This document shows, piece after piece, positions 53,261-63,609 of a DNA stretch of 64,000 nucleotides. The position numbers and the translations under genes were made by a program. This DNA is from Glossina fuscipes (lineage: Eukaryota; Arthropoda; Insecta; Diptera; Glossinidae). The notes under the pieces are model-generated. The model worked only from the letters and a program-made list of their open reading frames with translations, had not been told where the DNA came from and made no database searches. Each line of letters opens with the position of its first letter. The first letter of the stretch is position 1. The stretch is from assembly GCF_014805625.2 (NCBI RefSeq), contig NW_023998464.1, positions 5,309,316 to 5,373,315 of the forward strand, read 5' to 3'.

Positions 53261-53808
53261 GGCTTTCGCCAAACTTAACACACCGTCGTTGACTGAGAGC
53301 ATACCTGAATATCTGAAAGTAATAAAGACGAAAAACGATAAGTGTTTACTTGCTAACAAGGCTCATTAAATTCTCATGAAGAAAAGTGAAAAGTTGAAAC
53401 CTTAATACAACGGAGTAACTCGTTATGCATAAAATGCTTCAATAACGAAAAAATGTAAAGAAAAACGCAAAATGTCAGCTACTCTGTTAAAAAGAGTAAA
53501 CAGAGAGTAGGAAAACAAAAGCGAGGTTAAAAGTATTATGAAGACAGTATCTCTTTAGCATTGCTTACCTGCATTGCCGGGTAAATTTAAACACCTTTCC
53601 ATTTCATTTTTTCTTTTTTGTAATATTTTTTAAAATTATATATTTTTCTTTTTATTTAATATTTTCTTTAGTCGCATAGAATTTTTCTGTCCTTGTTTTC
53701 TAATCGTCTTTCATTTTAAAAAAAGAATGTCTTACATACTTATAAGCTAACTACTAACAAATTTTTTTTGGTTTTTAATTTTCTTGATGTAACTGTTTAT
53801 TGTTATTG

Positions 53809-53826
53809 TTTTTTTTTTTTTTTTTT
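53809..53826. repeat. Poly(T) run
   Basis: Eighteen T residues in the AT-rich 3' flank of the cadherin gene. Confidence 0.85.
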
Positions 53827-53980
53827 AATTATATTATTATTGATATTATTATGAAATTTATATGCATTTTTTTCATTGTTTTAGTTGAAGAGACTAATAA
53901 ATGCAATCAAGTTTTCCTTTTACTATTTTCTGATGACTTTATTTTTAAGTTATGTAAGTTTATAATAATAATAAATTCCA

Positions 53981-54027
53981 TGTTGTTGTTGTTATTATTA
54001 TTATCATTATTATTATTATAATTATAT
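53981..54027. repeat. (GTT/ATT)n trinucleotide tract
   Basis: GTT units merge into ATT units with one ATC. It lies downstream of the cadherin stop. Confidence 0.85.
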
Positions 54028-54405
54028 TCAACTACTAGTGTTTGTTTAGATTATACATAGATAATAATTTTAAATAAAATGTCATAGTTTTCTTTTCACT
54101 TGTTTTTTTCTTTCTTCGCTTTTCTTTCGCAATATAACTTAGATTTACTTTTATTTACTAATATTTACAAATTATAATTTACAGAAAGTATACTTTAGTT
54201 CGTTCTTTGTATGTATCGGAATGTGTTTCAGCCTTTTTGCGGTTATGTGCGAAGGTCTAGTCGCATTTGATTGTTGGCTCTTTGCCAGGTTTTTTGTCTC
54301 TTTCTTTTTTTTCACTAATTATTCCACAGGTTTCCTTTAATAGAATTTTTTAAAATTCAATGGAACTACACATGTGTATTACATATACATATACATTTTA
54401 CGTGA

Positions 54406-54410
<5 letters not shown>

Positions 54411-54441
<31 letters not shown>
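54411..54441. repeat. (AT)n microsatellite
   Basis: About fifteen AT units, preceded by a related ACATAT stretch. Confidence 0.9.
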
Positions 54442-54444
<3 letters not shown>

Positions 54445-54594
54445 ATTCTTTTGATCAATGCCTTCTGAACTTCACGTCAATTTATAACTCAAAGGCATAT
54501 TCCGTTAAGGGATTTCGTCTATTAATCTTGCCTTCTGCTTTCAAGCTTATGTCCCAGTTTTGTTTTATGACATTTTTAGAAGCTATGATTTTTT

Positions 54595-54660
54595 CATCAA
54601 CACCATCATCATCGTCATCATCACCATTGCCGTCATCATAACCATCAGCATCAGCATAAG
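54595..54660. repeat. Imperfect (ATC)n trinucleotide tract
   Basis: Mixed ATC, ACC and GTC triplets. On the minus strand the frame gives an Asp-rich string (DGNGDDDDDDG). This is downstream of the cadherin stop with no link to a splice acceptor, so it is read as a repeat and not as an acidic protein. Confidence 0.75.
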
Positions 54661-54856
54661 CGCCAGCGTGCATTCGTACAGACTAAAGTGTTAAATTTCT
54701 CTTGTTCTCTGTTCCACTGGCCTTAATTGCAATGTAAACCTTTCTCTCCCTTTACCACACTGATATACTTCACTTTCCTGCTTTCACGTAAAGAAGTCAT
54801 GTCGTTAGGCTGCTTGTTTGTTTTTATGGCAAATATTCACAAAACAAAGTATTCAC

Positions 54857-54863
54857 AAAAAAA

Positions 54864-54878
<15 letters not shown>
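54857..54878. repeat. Poly(A) run
   Basis: Twenty-two A residues followed by TAAAAA and a T run. On the gene strand it is an AU-rich hairpin-capable stretch 170 bases after the stop. Confidence 0.85.
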
Positions 54879-54894
<16 letters not shown>

Positions 54895-55045
54895 AACAAC
54901 ACTTGCCGGTGACCTTATCTCCAATCGTTGGGGTGTTTGTAAGTATGCATATATGTAGAATTTGTTTGTGTATGCATATACAATGTTTAGAATGTTAAAA
55001 ATGGAAGAGAGCAAAAGGGCAAAATATAGAGAAATTAACCTAATT

Positions 55046-55191
55046 TTATGATACACTGGTTTCGTTTGGTTTATCGTCGTTTGTTGGTTTTGTTGTTTTA
55101 CTCTTTTCCTGCATATATAACGTTGCCAAAGCATCGAAACGGGGACCCCACTTTTGTAAGTAATTAAAGTCTTGATTCTCGTCGTCAGTAC
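55046..55191 (-). CDS. Cadherin last coding exon with stop codon
   Basis: The acceptor ..GATCTGTCTAG precedes 55191. The joined codon G|GT gives the Gly of [12 protein letters not shown]. The exon then encodes [18 protein letters not shown], equivalent to the conserved DYL..WG.RF..LA.MY end of classical cadherin tails. After it come about 20 poorly conserved polar residues ([19 protein letters not shown]) and TAA at 55048-55046. The extra hydrophilic end is longer than the core needs and is the part most unlike canonical CadN. Confidence 0.92.
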
Positions 55192-58100
55192 CTAGACAGA
55201 TCACGAATTGAATGAACGAAGAAGAAAGAAAAAAAGAAAAGCAAAAAAACACAAAAAGAAGTGCTTCACTATTCTTTCGCGTTGCGCTTAAATGTTTAAA
55301 AACCGTTCATAGAAACCTTTTACCTGAAGCCAATGAACTTAGCGATTCCGCTATACTGCCGCTTCCTTCGTAAGTAAAATTTCTTAAATCGTCAAATGGC
55401 GGTGCGTTCGCGTCCTTATCAATGCGTTTCTTACGTTCTTCCATTAAGTAACCAACATTTAATTCTTGTCCCGGCAATAACGTAACAACAGGATCTACAG
55501 TAAATAGCATAAGGAAAACCAATCATTCGCATTTTCTTAGAAAATAAATGTTATAGTAATTGCATACATATAATCGGTACTTTACAGGCCGCTATGTCCG
55601 GTGGCATGTTGTTGCCCACGCCACCCTGTCCAATGGGTATTTGTAAGGGCGTTATATCAAACGCAGTCATATCATCTTCACCTCCACCCTCGTCATCGTA
55701 ACTAATTACCGTTTCACGTACATCCTTCTCCGGCCCATTACGTTTCTTTTTAATGGTTTTACGTTTACGATTATACAGCACAAATATGAGAGCAATGACT
55801 AGAATTTTATAAGAGGGTGCAAGAGCAAACAGCATGACGCTTACATTGTTGAATAATTAGGGTAAGGCGAGTTAAATAAAGTAAACACAATTATTCGATT
55901 GATTAAATTAGATGCAGTAAGACATTGTGATAACAGGAAGGCGTTTGCGTTTCTTTTTTTTTTCAAAAAAAAGAGTTCGCTATTAAAACCAAATTTTTTC
56001 AGAATATCAAATTTTCGGATGTAAAGAGCCTTGAATGATGGAGCTGTATTCGACATGACAAGGTGTTTTAGAGATTCTATTCAGCATCGAAATCTGTATC
56101 AATCCAAGCATGTCCGTCTATCCGTCCGTGCAATGTCTTTAAAAATTTCACTTGGTCGCAAAGTCTTAGACATCGCCTTCAAATTTAGGAAAAACATTAG
56201 AAATCCTGTAGGGTCACTAGGTGTCCAAAATGGATCAAATCAGCCAAAATAAACACCTACAATGGACAGCATAAACTGAGAACATTCCGATTTCCAAAAA
56301 AAATTAACTTTGTTTGTCATACACTACAGTTGGTACAACGGCAGAAATTTTCATTCTTATTTTAGAGTTGATCCTATAAAATAAGTGTAAAAAGGGGAAA
56401 AATCGGTAAAGCTAAGGTTTAATGCATAGAAACCCTGTTTCTATTAGCTTATATCATCTTTCCTTGTCAACATGAATAATTTGAATCTCTTTCTTCGGAA
56501 TGGTTCATTTTATGTAATTTCTTTTTTGTTCGTTTTTTATTCTGCTTTTTTTTTTCTATTCCCCTACAAAATACCATTGTGGCTTAACGCTTACATAATC
56601 GTTGGCAATTTACAGAAACTTTCGAACCTCTTATCTGACTGTTTTATAACGAACAGCTAACAAAGTAATCTATAGCAACCAACAGCTTCGCATTGCATAA
56701 GTGGACGAGGTTAGATTCACGATGCCACAAAACTAAAAGAAAGATAAAAAAGAAGCACAGCGACGGCTAGAGCGAAGAAAAAACGCGAGGCAATAATATC
56801 TTAATGGATATATTGGTAAAGAAAATTTTTCGCTGCTTTCATTTTGAAGTAAGTATTGTGGCCTTTTTCAACTTATCGTTTGTAGCTTTATTACCGCTCT
56901 ATGATTACATTGCAAGTTGAAGTTAATCGCGGTTACGAAACAATAATATTGAATAACTACAACAGTAGCAGTAAGAACATGAAAAGTTTTTTACTAACAT
57001 ATTTTTTTAATCTTTTACTTAAGATATGTTAATTCAGTTAAGCAATTCTTCAAAAATGCAAAAAAATTTAATGAAGGAGCTTTTATAATATTTTAGTAAA
57101 CTCTCTCTAGGGGAAAGGCAAAAGCCCAATGAACACAAAGACTTGACATTTTAATATTTCTCGAAACGTTCCAAATAAGAAATGGTATACTTTTGCTTGC
57201 GCTGGACTACTTCTTTCATATAAATGCAATGATGCCTTGAATGCGAAAATTGTTCTACAGCCTCTTCTTTCCATTATATGAAAGAATTGTAAACAAAACC
57301 GGAAAGCATGGGCTGCCTTCTATCAATTTAAAATTAAATTTGACTGCTCAAGACGGTACTTGGCATTGTTACAACGAAGATGTAAATGTTTAAGTAGCCA
57401 TTAAATCCCTATGCAACTCCTCAAAGACAGTGCTGCGGTCTTATCACTTATTAACAGTAAAATCGGGAAACTGTGGAAGAGTTTGAAATTTCAACATATT
57501 CTTACCATAGGGACCTAAGATTGGAAATATGCGTCCCTCAAGACCGTTAGTGTCAATGGTACCATATCGAAGCATGTGCTGATGAGCAAAATCTAACCAG
57601 CAGCTCAGTTATCCCGAGGCAAGGCAACATCACTCGAACTTCATTAACATTTTTAACTACGGCCGCTGCTTTTAATGTGATATGAAGCAAATTTTATAGG
57701 TTGTTAATGTTAGCAACCAGGGCCTAGGATAGCGACATTTGACTTTGCGGTTATATGCAAAAGTTTCCAGTGCGGGCTGGTATGGTATTACTGTATAAAT
57801 GAATTTGATGAGACACCGCAACCGAATTTTTGTGTTACTGCTTTCGAGCAATGAACGCATCTCATTTCTTTTTGTCGCCCGCTTATTTGGGATCCAACAT
57901 GGAAATAGTCTTTTATCTCTAAACATATATTTTTGTCATATCAGCCGAAAGTCTGTTTTATTTTTTCATCTCCTGGCACGAAAGAGTAGTAATGAGGCTT
58001 TACCGGCTGTAGGGGCACAAGCCCTTTTCATTAAACCAACTGATGTTGATATAAGACCTCATAATCAAAAGCTGAATAACTTGAACAACGTACTTACAAA

Positions 58101-61100
58101 AAGCCACTTATGTAACTCATCGTTGTTTTATTCAACGAAGATGAGATAAATTGATATCAGGAAATAATTTCACATTGCTGCGTTGGATCCAGTATATTAA
58201 CGTAGATTTTTTTCAATCATTTCAGATATTTGCTACGGCAGCCGGTACTCAAGTAATTTGGAGACCTTTGGGAGACATAAAAATAATGACGACAAAACAG
58301 ATATTTTGACCAACACGAGATTTGCAGTGTAATGAAGCTACAGTCAATACCATTGCTATTAAAGAAGTTTTAGAATTGTTTACTTCATCGTAAATGTCAT
58401 ACTCTACAATGGAAAGACAACATCATCTATGGTTATTGTATCGCTTTATGTGCAAGTTATGAGAAGTTTAGAACATTCCCAATATTTACACATCAGCAGC
58501 GTAAGAAAATCTTATTTGGTTCTCACCTTGATAGTAATAAGTATTTTTTGTGTCCAATGGCAGGAGGCTAAATTTGATTTCAGTACAACCCTTTAGTAAA
58601 TTAGCAAAAACGTTTTGAGATACCGCAAAGATAGCAAAGATAACAGTATATGTTAGTTGCAATCGTAATAAAAACAAATGTTGCTTTAATATGTAATTGG
58701 TACGGTGTAAACAGAAGGAGAAAAAAACTAAATAACAACAAAGTAGAAAGCTCGAAGAGGATTACTCGCAGAAGGACGAAGAGCTAGTGTTGGGGTCATT
58801 ATATGCAAATTATATGCACATGGAGAGACCGTGGAAAACTGATGCGGATGATCATTGAGTGTACGTTTTTGAATTAAATGCAGTTGTTATGTAAAAAGCG
58901 GTTGTCAGCGAGAATAGTTTACGAGCTTATGAACTATGTTAAAAAAGGTTGTATAATTTAATTGGCTTTATACGCGTAATTCCATTGAAAAAAGCACATC
59001 ATTCTCAGTTTCGTTTTGAAGACAACAAGAAGTATTCTATTACAAAACAAAAGTTTAATGGCGATATAATCGTCATTTGATTATAATCTTTTATACCTTT
59101 TCGACTGATCTTACACATACAGGAGAAGTCTTTGAAGAATAATACAACAAAGAATTTGTCTTCATTGCATTATTATCTGTCATATTGCACTTTTAGCTCA
59201 TTACTTGAACGTAAATTTTGCAATGAATACCGCAGCAGAGATGTGAAGTAAAAATAGTTTATTTTTTAAAGCGCGAAACTTCAAACTCATTTTGGAACAC
59301 CTTTTGTGCTCACACAATATTCTAACAAATTATATATAAAATGAAGATGAACTTATTACTAAGTTTGCAAAAGTAAAATTTTGGCAAAAATCCAAACACA
59401 AAATACAAACATAACCCAGAACTTATACTGTAAAATTCTAAAATTATTATTGCAACATTCTCCAGCACCTGCTGCGATAAAACTAAACGCAAATTTTTTT
59501 TAAAGTATTATCCGTAAATAATAATAATGCAAGTTTTAAAAGAGAAAAAATAACAGTGTGACAATTTTACGTCAAATTATTTTTTACAGTTCATCCAAAC
59601 TCGGATGAGTGTAAAACGACAGCAGTAACATCATTGCATTAAGTATTATTGTTATTGTTATTATTGTTATTATTATAAAAATGATGCATTAAAAATTTAT
59701 AAAAAGACTGGATCGCTTTGATTTAATAATAATAAAAATGCATATAAGTAATGTAATAAAATGAATAACGGAAACGAAATGATAAAGGAAACAGAAACCA
59801 AATCACTTGTAGCGCAGTGCGACTAAATAATGGTAAATAAGGAAAAAAATATTAACTCCAAAAATTGCTATAAAAATATTAAAAAAATGTGTGAAACCTT
59901 TAAAGTGGGCCACAGCTGCCATTAAATGCCCTGCATCATTTCACATCACAGGGTTGTTTATATAACGGCTTCTCAAGATAAGGCCTTATATGGGAAGTGG
60001 TCAAGAAAGTGGTCCGATCGGAACTATTTTCAATAACGCATGTTCTTGGGCCAAAACACGTCGGTGAACCAAATTTTATAAAATATCTCAAAAACTGTGA
60101 CCTGTAGGTTAAAGAAAAGAATATGCCTGGACAGACGGACACAGGGATTGAGGGAGTGATTCTGCCTATAAAACAAAACAGTAAGTGTTCTTTTCGCAAA
60201 AGAACGCTATTAATAATTACTAAACCATTCAAATATTTCGCGGTCTTACACATAGGGCTGATATTATGAGATTAATAACGAAACTGTACCTCTATGTCTA
60301 TTGTGGATGTGTTGTTTTAACTTTACTATTGTCTTGCAAAAACTGGCGACAAAAGAAAGCAGAAGGAGGACAGGGCGATTGGCATTTTTGGGTCGATCAG
60401 AAATATGTGCGTATTACAAAAAAGGGAATCTTCTCTGTGTTTGCTTAACTAACACTTTTTATACCCGCCACCGAACGATAAGAGTTGTATTCATTTTGAC
60501 AAAACGTTTGCAACACAGCCCAGAAGGAAGCTACGGAGACGTGTATATATATTCCCGATCAATATCAAATTTTGAACCTATTTAAGCATGTCCATCTGTC
60601 CGTCTAGCCGTTTGTCCATCTATGTAATGTATCTTATAAAAATTTGCCTGCCCGCAAAAATCAAGCTATCGACTTCAACTTTGATAGAAAAATTGCCGAT
60701 GCCTACCCAATATATAGTTTTATTTATTTTTCGTTGCCCTACTTTTATAACGTGCAGAAACAAGCTTCAAAAACCCTCGAAGTTGTACAAATGCTTGGTG
60801 AGCTTTAAGTTTGGAATGAACCTAAACATGTCCGTCCGTCCATCTGTTTGTCTGCCTAATTGCGTAAAGATTCTTTCGTTAACGAAAATGAAGATATCGC
60901 CAACGAATTTGCAAATGAATTTGAAAGTGACCTAAGCTTTTGAAAGAACTCACCTAGGATACCCACACGCCTATACGACACAAATATTTATTTTATATTG
61001 CCTTTTATAGGGTAACGGTGATGGGTATAAAAGAATCGGTCATGATTCTATATAATTTTCTTACTTGTTACGTTGTTGCTTAGTGTATTTTATAAGGCGT

Positions 61101-62820
61101 TTATAACGAGGTCGTTTACAGTGGTTTTGTCAATGATCGATTGGAAGAATTAAGCCGAAAAGCAAACAGAGTGCTTATCAGGCACGTACACTTAATCTGG
61201 ACACTTTGCCAATGAATACGCGCATAAAGCAAACTTCAGTAAAAGGTTACTCAAGTGTTAATTAAGCCTCGCCGTATGTGAATAAGTAAACGCGCGTTAA
61301 AACTGCCTAATTTCTTCAAATGTAATTTACGCATTTTGGAGTAATCATCATTTCGCCTATCTACCAAAATGCCTATTAGTTCTTACTTTTGCTCTTCTTA
61401 TTTATACTCTTTAAGCGAGTGTTAGTTATTGCGCGAGAAGTGACCGAAGCAAGCAAGTATTTTGTATTTTCGGCCTAAATGATTAAATAAAAATATAAAC
61501 ACATTTTTTTTTTTCTTTTTTGAAGAGAAATTGCAAAACGAAAAACTGATCATTTATAAAGCATGGAATATATGCTTTTGGCCGTCGTCTGCAATACTTC
61601 TAGATAATATATGTTGCGCATGCATCATTTTTATGCAATCATTTCTCTTTCTTCTTAATTGCTGCGGGTGTCTTAATTCGTTTATTTTGGTCTGTTTTCA
61701 CGAATTTAACAGACACAGACTTATGAATTTCAATGAAGTTAAGACATTTTCTTCGTTTCATCTGATATTCTTTATGTGATGAAATTTTAATTTTTTCCTG
61801 ATTTCAGCTGACATTCCAAAAGTACCAATTATCACCGAAATACACTATATGTAAATAGACTGTTACGAATTATTTCAGAAGTAAAGTCATTGCAATTACA
61901 AATGTTGATCAAAAACCTCGGCAAAGAGAACCATCGTATCCTCAGATAGTCAAAGTAAGGTGCGTAAGGCGCCTACTTTTAATTTATATTACGTAGCAAC
62001 ATAGAAAAAAAAAAATATTATTTCTTCGCACGCCAAGTTAAAATTTCAAAATAGTGTTAGTAAGTTTCAAAATTCATGGAAGTAATCGTGACTGGAGCAA
62101 AAATGTGAGCGAAGATAAATAAATTTCAAAAAATGTTGCTTTGAACACAAGCCAGTGCTCAAAAAATACACAGAGAGAATGCACACATAAAGCTTGTGGT
62201 GAACAATTTCCTTTGTAAATTTACTTATTTAAAACCCGAATATTAACAATGGCTGAAGAAAAAAATTGCATAAAACTTGATCTAAAAAAAAAAAATATTA
62301 TTCAAAAATAATTTTATATATACTTTCTAATTTTCTCTGAGAAAATTTTCAAAATATGTGGGACAAAAAAATTTCAAAAAATTATTATAATAAATTTCAA
62401 TCGAAGCTCTCATATAATTGTTTGGCTTAAATAAACGCAAACATCATTTTAATAAAATTTCTGTAAAAGATTTTGGAGAACTTAAACAATCGTAGAAGCG
62501 TTTGACATAATTTTGCCGTTGCTTTCCGCAATTTTTTATTAAAAAAAAATTTTTTTTTGTTTATTTTTGTTTACTTACTCAGTATGATAATAAGACACAC
62601 AAATATGGCACCCAACGCTCCCATGCTTAGCTTTAATCTTTGCCCTTCTTGCACAAGTTCACAGTTTTCGCCCCAATAACCTTCAGGACATATGCAGCGA
62701 TAACGTAAACGAGGCTCAAGATTTATACATGTGGCGCCGTTTAGACAGGGCAAATCCAGACATTCATTGCGATCCACACAACCCTTGGTATCGGATGACA
62801 TGACGCGACCTTCACTGCAA
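55046..62820 (-). CDS. Neural (N-type) cadherin, C-terminal four exons (partial gene; CadN2-like)
   Basis: Partial single-pass classical cadherin. It would act at the plasma membrane in homophilic cell adhesion, linked to actin through catenins. Four exons join without breaking the frame: 62820-62579, 55798-55586, 55494-55324 and 55191-55046, all with GT-AG introns. They give about 256 residues: an EGF-like repeat, a transmembrane helix, a catenin-binding tail and a TAA stop. The signature [16 protein letters not shown] near the membrane and [17 protein letters not shown] with [14 protein letters not shown] near the end are diagnostic of classical cadherin tails. Introns are 6780, 91 and 132 bases. 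The tail differs from the very conserved fly CadN at many positions (for example an extended basic stretch after the helix and a divergent end ..NETSVS). I therefore infer the CadN2 paralogue rather than CadN, at about 0.6; the symbol is left blank. Upstream exons (cadherin repeats, laminin G) lie beyond base 64000. Confidence 0.93.
55324..55494 (-). CDS. Cadherin exon: beta-catenin-binding region, first part
   Basis: The acceptor ..TTTACTGTAG precedes 55494 and the donor TCAG|GTAAAA follows 55324. The exon has 171 bases, phase 1 on both sides. It encodes [16 protein letters not shown], an acidic/basic linker, then [20 protein letters not shown] and the serine-rich [10 protein letters not shown]. 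In vertebrate cadherins the corresponding DP.APPYD..YEGSGS..SLSSL stretch lies along the armadillo groove of beta-catenin, with phosphorylatable serines that raise affinity. Those serines are present here. The 91-base intron upstream and the 132-base intron downstream are typical of fly short introns. Confidence 0.92.
55586..55798 (-). CDS. Cadherin exon: second half of transmembrane helix and juxtamembrane catenin-binding segment
   Basis: The acceptor ..AAAATTCTAG ends at 55799 and the exon reads TC ATT GCT.., so the A left by the previous exon makes ATC (Ile). The helix then reads on as ALIFVLYN and stops at the basic block [10 protein letters not shown]. The segment [18 protein letters not shown] matches the juxtamembrane core of classical cadherins that binds p120-type catenin. 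The donor is chosen as T|GTAAAG (exon end 55586) rather than AAA|GTACCG four codon positions away. It is closer to consensus, and the joined codon T|AT gives Tyr before [10 protein letters not shown], as in the fly CadN tail. The exon is 213 bases, phase 1 to phase 1. Confidence 0.93.
56085..56260 (+). repeat. TATACCC dispersed element, copy G (fragment in cadherin intron)
   Basis: aagcatgtccgtctatccgtccgtgc is followed by cttcaaatttaggaaaaacattag and aaaatggatcaaatcagcc. This is the same order as in copy A (cgtccatccg.., cttcaaatccggcagaaacattg.., aatgagccaaatcgac). It is antisense to the cadherin transcript. Confidence 0.6.
59644..59677. repeat. (TTATTG)n tract
   Basis: Mixed TTATTG and TTATTA units within the cadherin intron. 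Confidence 0.8.
59950..60165 (-). repeat. Family-2 dispersed repeat, copy Y (cadherin intron)
   Basis: Read on the minus strand it has ctgtgtccgtctgtccaggc, taacctacaggtcacag, aaaatttggttcaccgacg, ggcccaagaacatgcgtta and atagttccgatcggacca. It is the best preserved of the four family-2 copies. It lies in the sense orientation of the cadherin transcript. Confidence 0.65.
60455..61032 (+). repeat. TATACCC dispersed element, copy F, with inverted ends
   Basis: The left end is CTTTTTATACCCGCCACCG (60455). The right end, read on the minus strand, is CTTTTATACCCATCACCG (to 61032), giving imperfect 18-base terminal inverted repeats around 578 bases. Two separate tccgtc-rich clusters occur. An internal block around 60750-60790 is inverted relative to copy D, so this may be a composite of two copies. 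It lies inside the 6.8-kb cadherin intron. Confidence 0.7.
62579..62820 (-). CDS. Cadherin exon: last EGF-like repeat plus first half of transmembrane helix
   Basis: On the minus strand the acceptor ..GCATTATTTAG precedes 62820 and the donor A|GTAAGTAA follows 62579. The exon is 242 bases: one base completing a codon, 80 codons, then one base (phase 1). The protein contains a six-cysteine EGF-like module running from [12 protein letters not shown] to [13 protein letters not shown]. It is followed by the linker [11 protein letters not shown] and the hydrophobic start [14 protein letters not shown]. The helix is completed only after splicing to the exon at 55798. The same arrangement, a transmembrane-coding exon cut in the helix, is known for the Drosophila CadN locus, where this exon exists as alternative a/b versions. 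I see only one version here. An internal ATG (62801) is not a start; the reading frame continues upstream to the acceptor. Confidence 0.93.
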
Positions 62821-62892
62821 CTAAATAATGCAATAAAGAATATTGAAATTTTTTACTAAAACATATGCTGAGCAGCTAAGGGAAGGAGAAAT

Positions 62893-62919
62893 AAAAAAAA
62901 AAAAAAAAAAAAAAAAAAA
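62893..62919. repeat. 27-base poly(A), T run on the cadherin strand
   Basis: Lies 73-99 bases upstream of the 62821 splice acceptor on the gene strand and directly abuts the LINE fragment at 62922. It may have been the A-rich target of the insertion. Confidence 0.85.
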
Positions 62920-62921
62920 GT

Positions 62922-62995
62922 GCCGATAGCCTGTGTTGCTAGTGCTCAATGTCTTTTTTTTAGTCTAAGAATTCAATTCATTAGTCTAAAATTAA

Positions 62996-63018
<23 letters not shown>
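62922..63018 (+). mobile_element. 5'-truncated I-type LINE 3' end, 0.1 kb upstream of a cadherin splice acceptor
   Basis: ccgatagcctgtgttgctag..agtctaagaattcaattc..attagtctaaaat, then (TAA)7 and an A run. The insert lies just after a 27-base A run, and both flanks are A-rich, so the target duplication cannot be delimited. The near end is about 100 bases upstream of the acceptor at 62821, on the strand opposite to the gene. Confidence 0.8.
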
Positions 63019-63028
<10 letters not shown>

Positions 63029-63609
63029 GAAAAAAGTACACCTTAAACATCTATCCTAATGATTTAATAGACTACTGTAGACAAGACACGTATGGATAAA
63101 CAACACAGAGAAAAGCGCAAGCGGTTACATATAGGAAATGCAAATGGAACGCGTTTAAAGCATACAACGGTGATGTACTTAAGAAATGAAGAGAGAAAGA
63201 AAACAGAGTTAGTAAAATGTGTTTGAAGGGAGTACGACAAATCCCTCATGGAAAATATATTCCTAAAGATCATGGCAGAGAGCTAGCGAATTTTAAAACT
63301 TGGCCTTAAAGTGTGCTGCTTTGTTGGTAGCGCAAAGCACACACGCCCGCTCAGCTGCACTATATATATTACATCCTCCAGAAAAGAAGGGTCCCTCCTT
63401 AACTTATCAATATCGTTGCTGACTACTCCACTGACAGCAAACTTCAATATGAAACAGAGCAAGGGTGATGGGAATGATTAGTCAACGGACTACTATGTAT
63501 ATCTCTATACAAAATATGTATATGCTTCTTACAAAAATGTACGTACTATATATATACACATATGCATATACACGCAAATATATATGCAAACATAGATAAA
63601 CATTATATA

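Larger units (their letters stand above)
53270..55045 (-). other. Probable 3' UTR and downstream flank of the cadherin gene
   Basis: Very AT-rich sequence follows the stop at 55046. It includes a 22-base A run (54857-54878), an imperfect ATC/GAT trinucleotide tract (54595-54660), an (AT)n tract (54411-54441), a (GTT/ATT)n tract (53981-54027) and an 18-base T run (53809-53826). A minus-strand AATAAA occurs at 54155-54150, about 0.9 kb after the stop, and there are other candidates to the left. I cannot fix the true polyadenylation site by reading alone. Confidence 0.4.
55799..62578 (-). other. 6.8-kb phase-1 intron splitting the cadherin transmembrane helix
   Basis: This intron lies between the consensus donor at 62578 and the acceptor at 55799. 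It contains repeat copies at 56085-56260, 59950-60165 and 60455-61032 and AT-rich filler. The open frames inside (such as 57672-57926 and 58486-58677 minus, 57799-58149 plus) have no recognisable domains and no cadherin similarity. By eye I did not find a second EGF/transmembrane exon of the type that Drosophila CadN splices alternatively. Confidence 0.8.

Noticed and set aside
54482..54673. Asp-rich minus-strand frame downstream of the cadherin stop
   Set aside because: Produced by an imperfect ATC trinucleotide repeat; not connected to the cadherin frame.
55551..55585. Extension of the cadherin exon through [10 protein letters not shown]
   Set aside because: It reads past the GTAAAG donor into the intron; splicing at 55586 restores the conserved Tyr-Pro-Val junction.
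59936..60253. 105-codon minus frame sharing the string LTYRS-FLRY with the frame at 41118-41366
   Set aside because: The similarity is explained at DNA level by two copies of a non-coding dispersed repeat.
62571..62801. ATG at 62801 as a start codon of a short cadherin-like protein
   Set aside because: The frame extends upstream through CSEGRV to a good splice acceptor at 62821; the ATG codes an internal Met.
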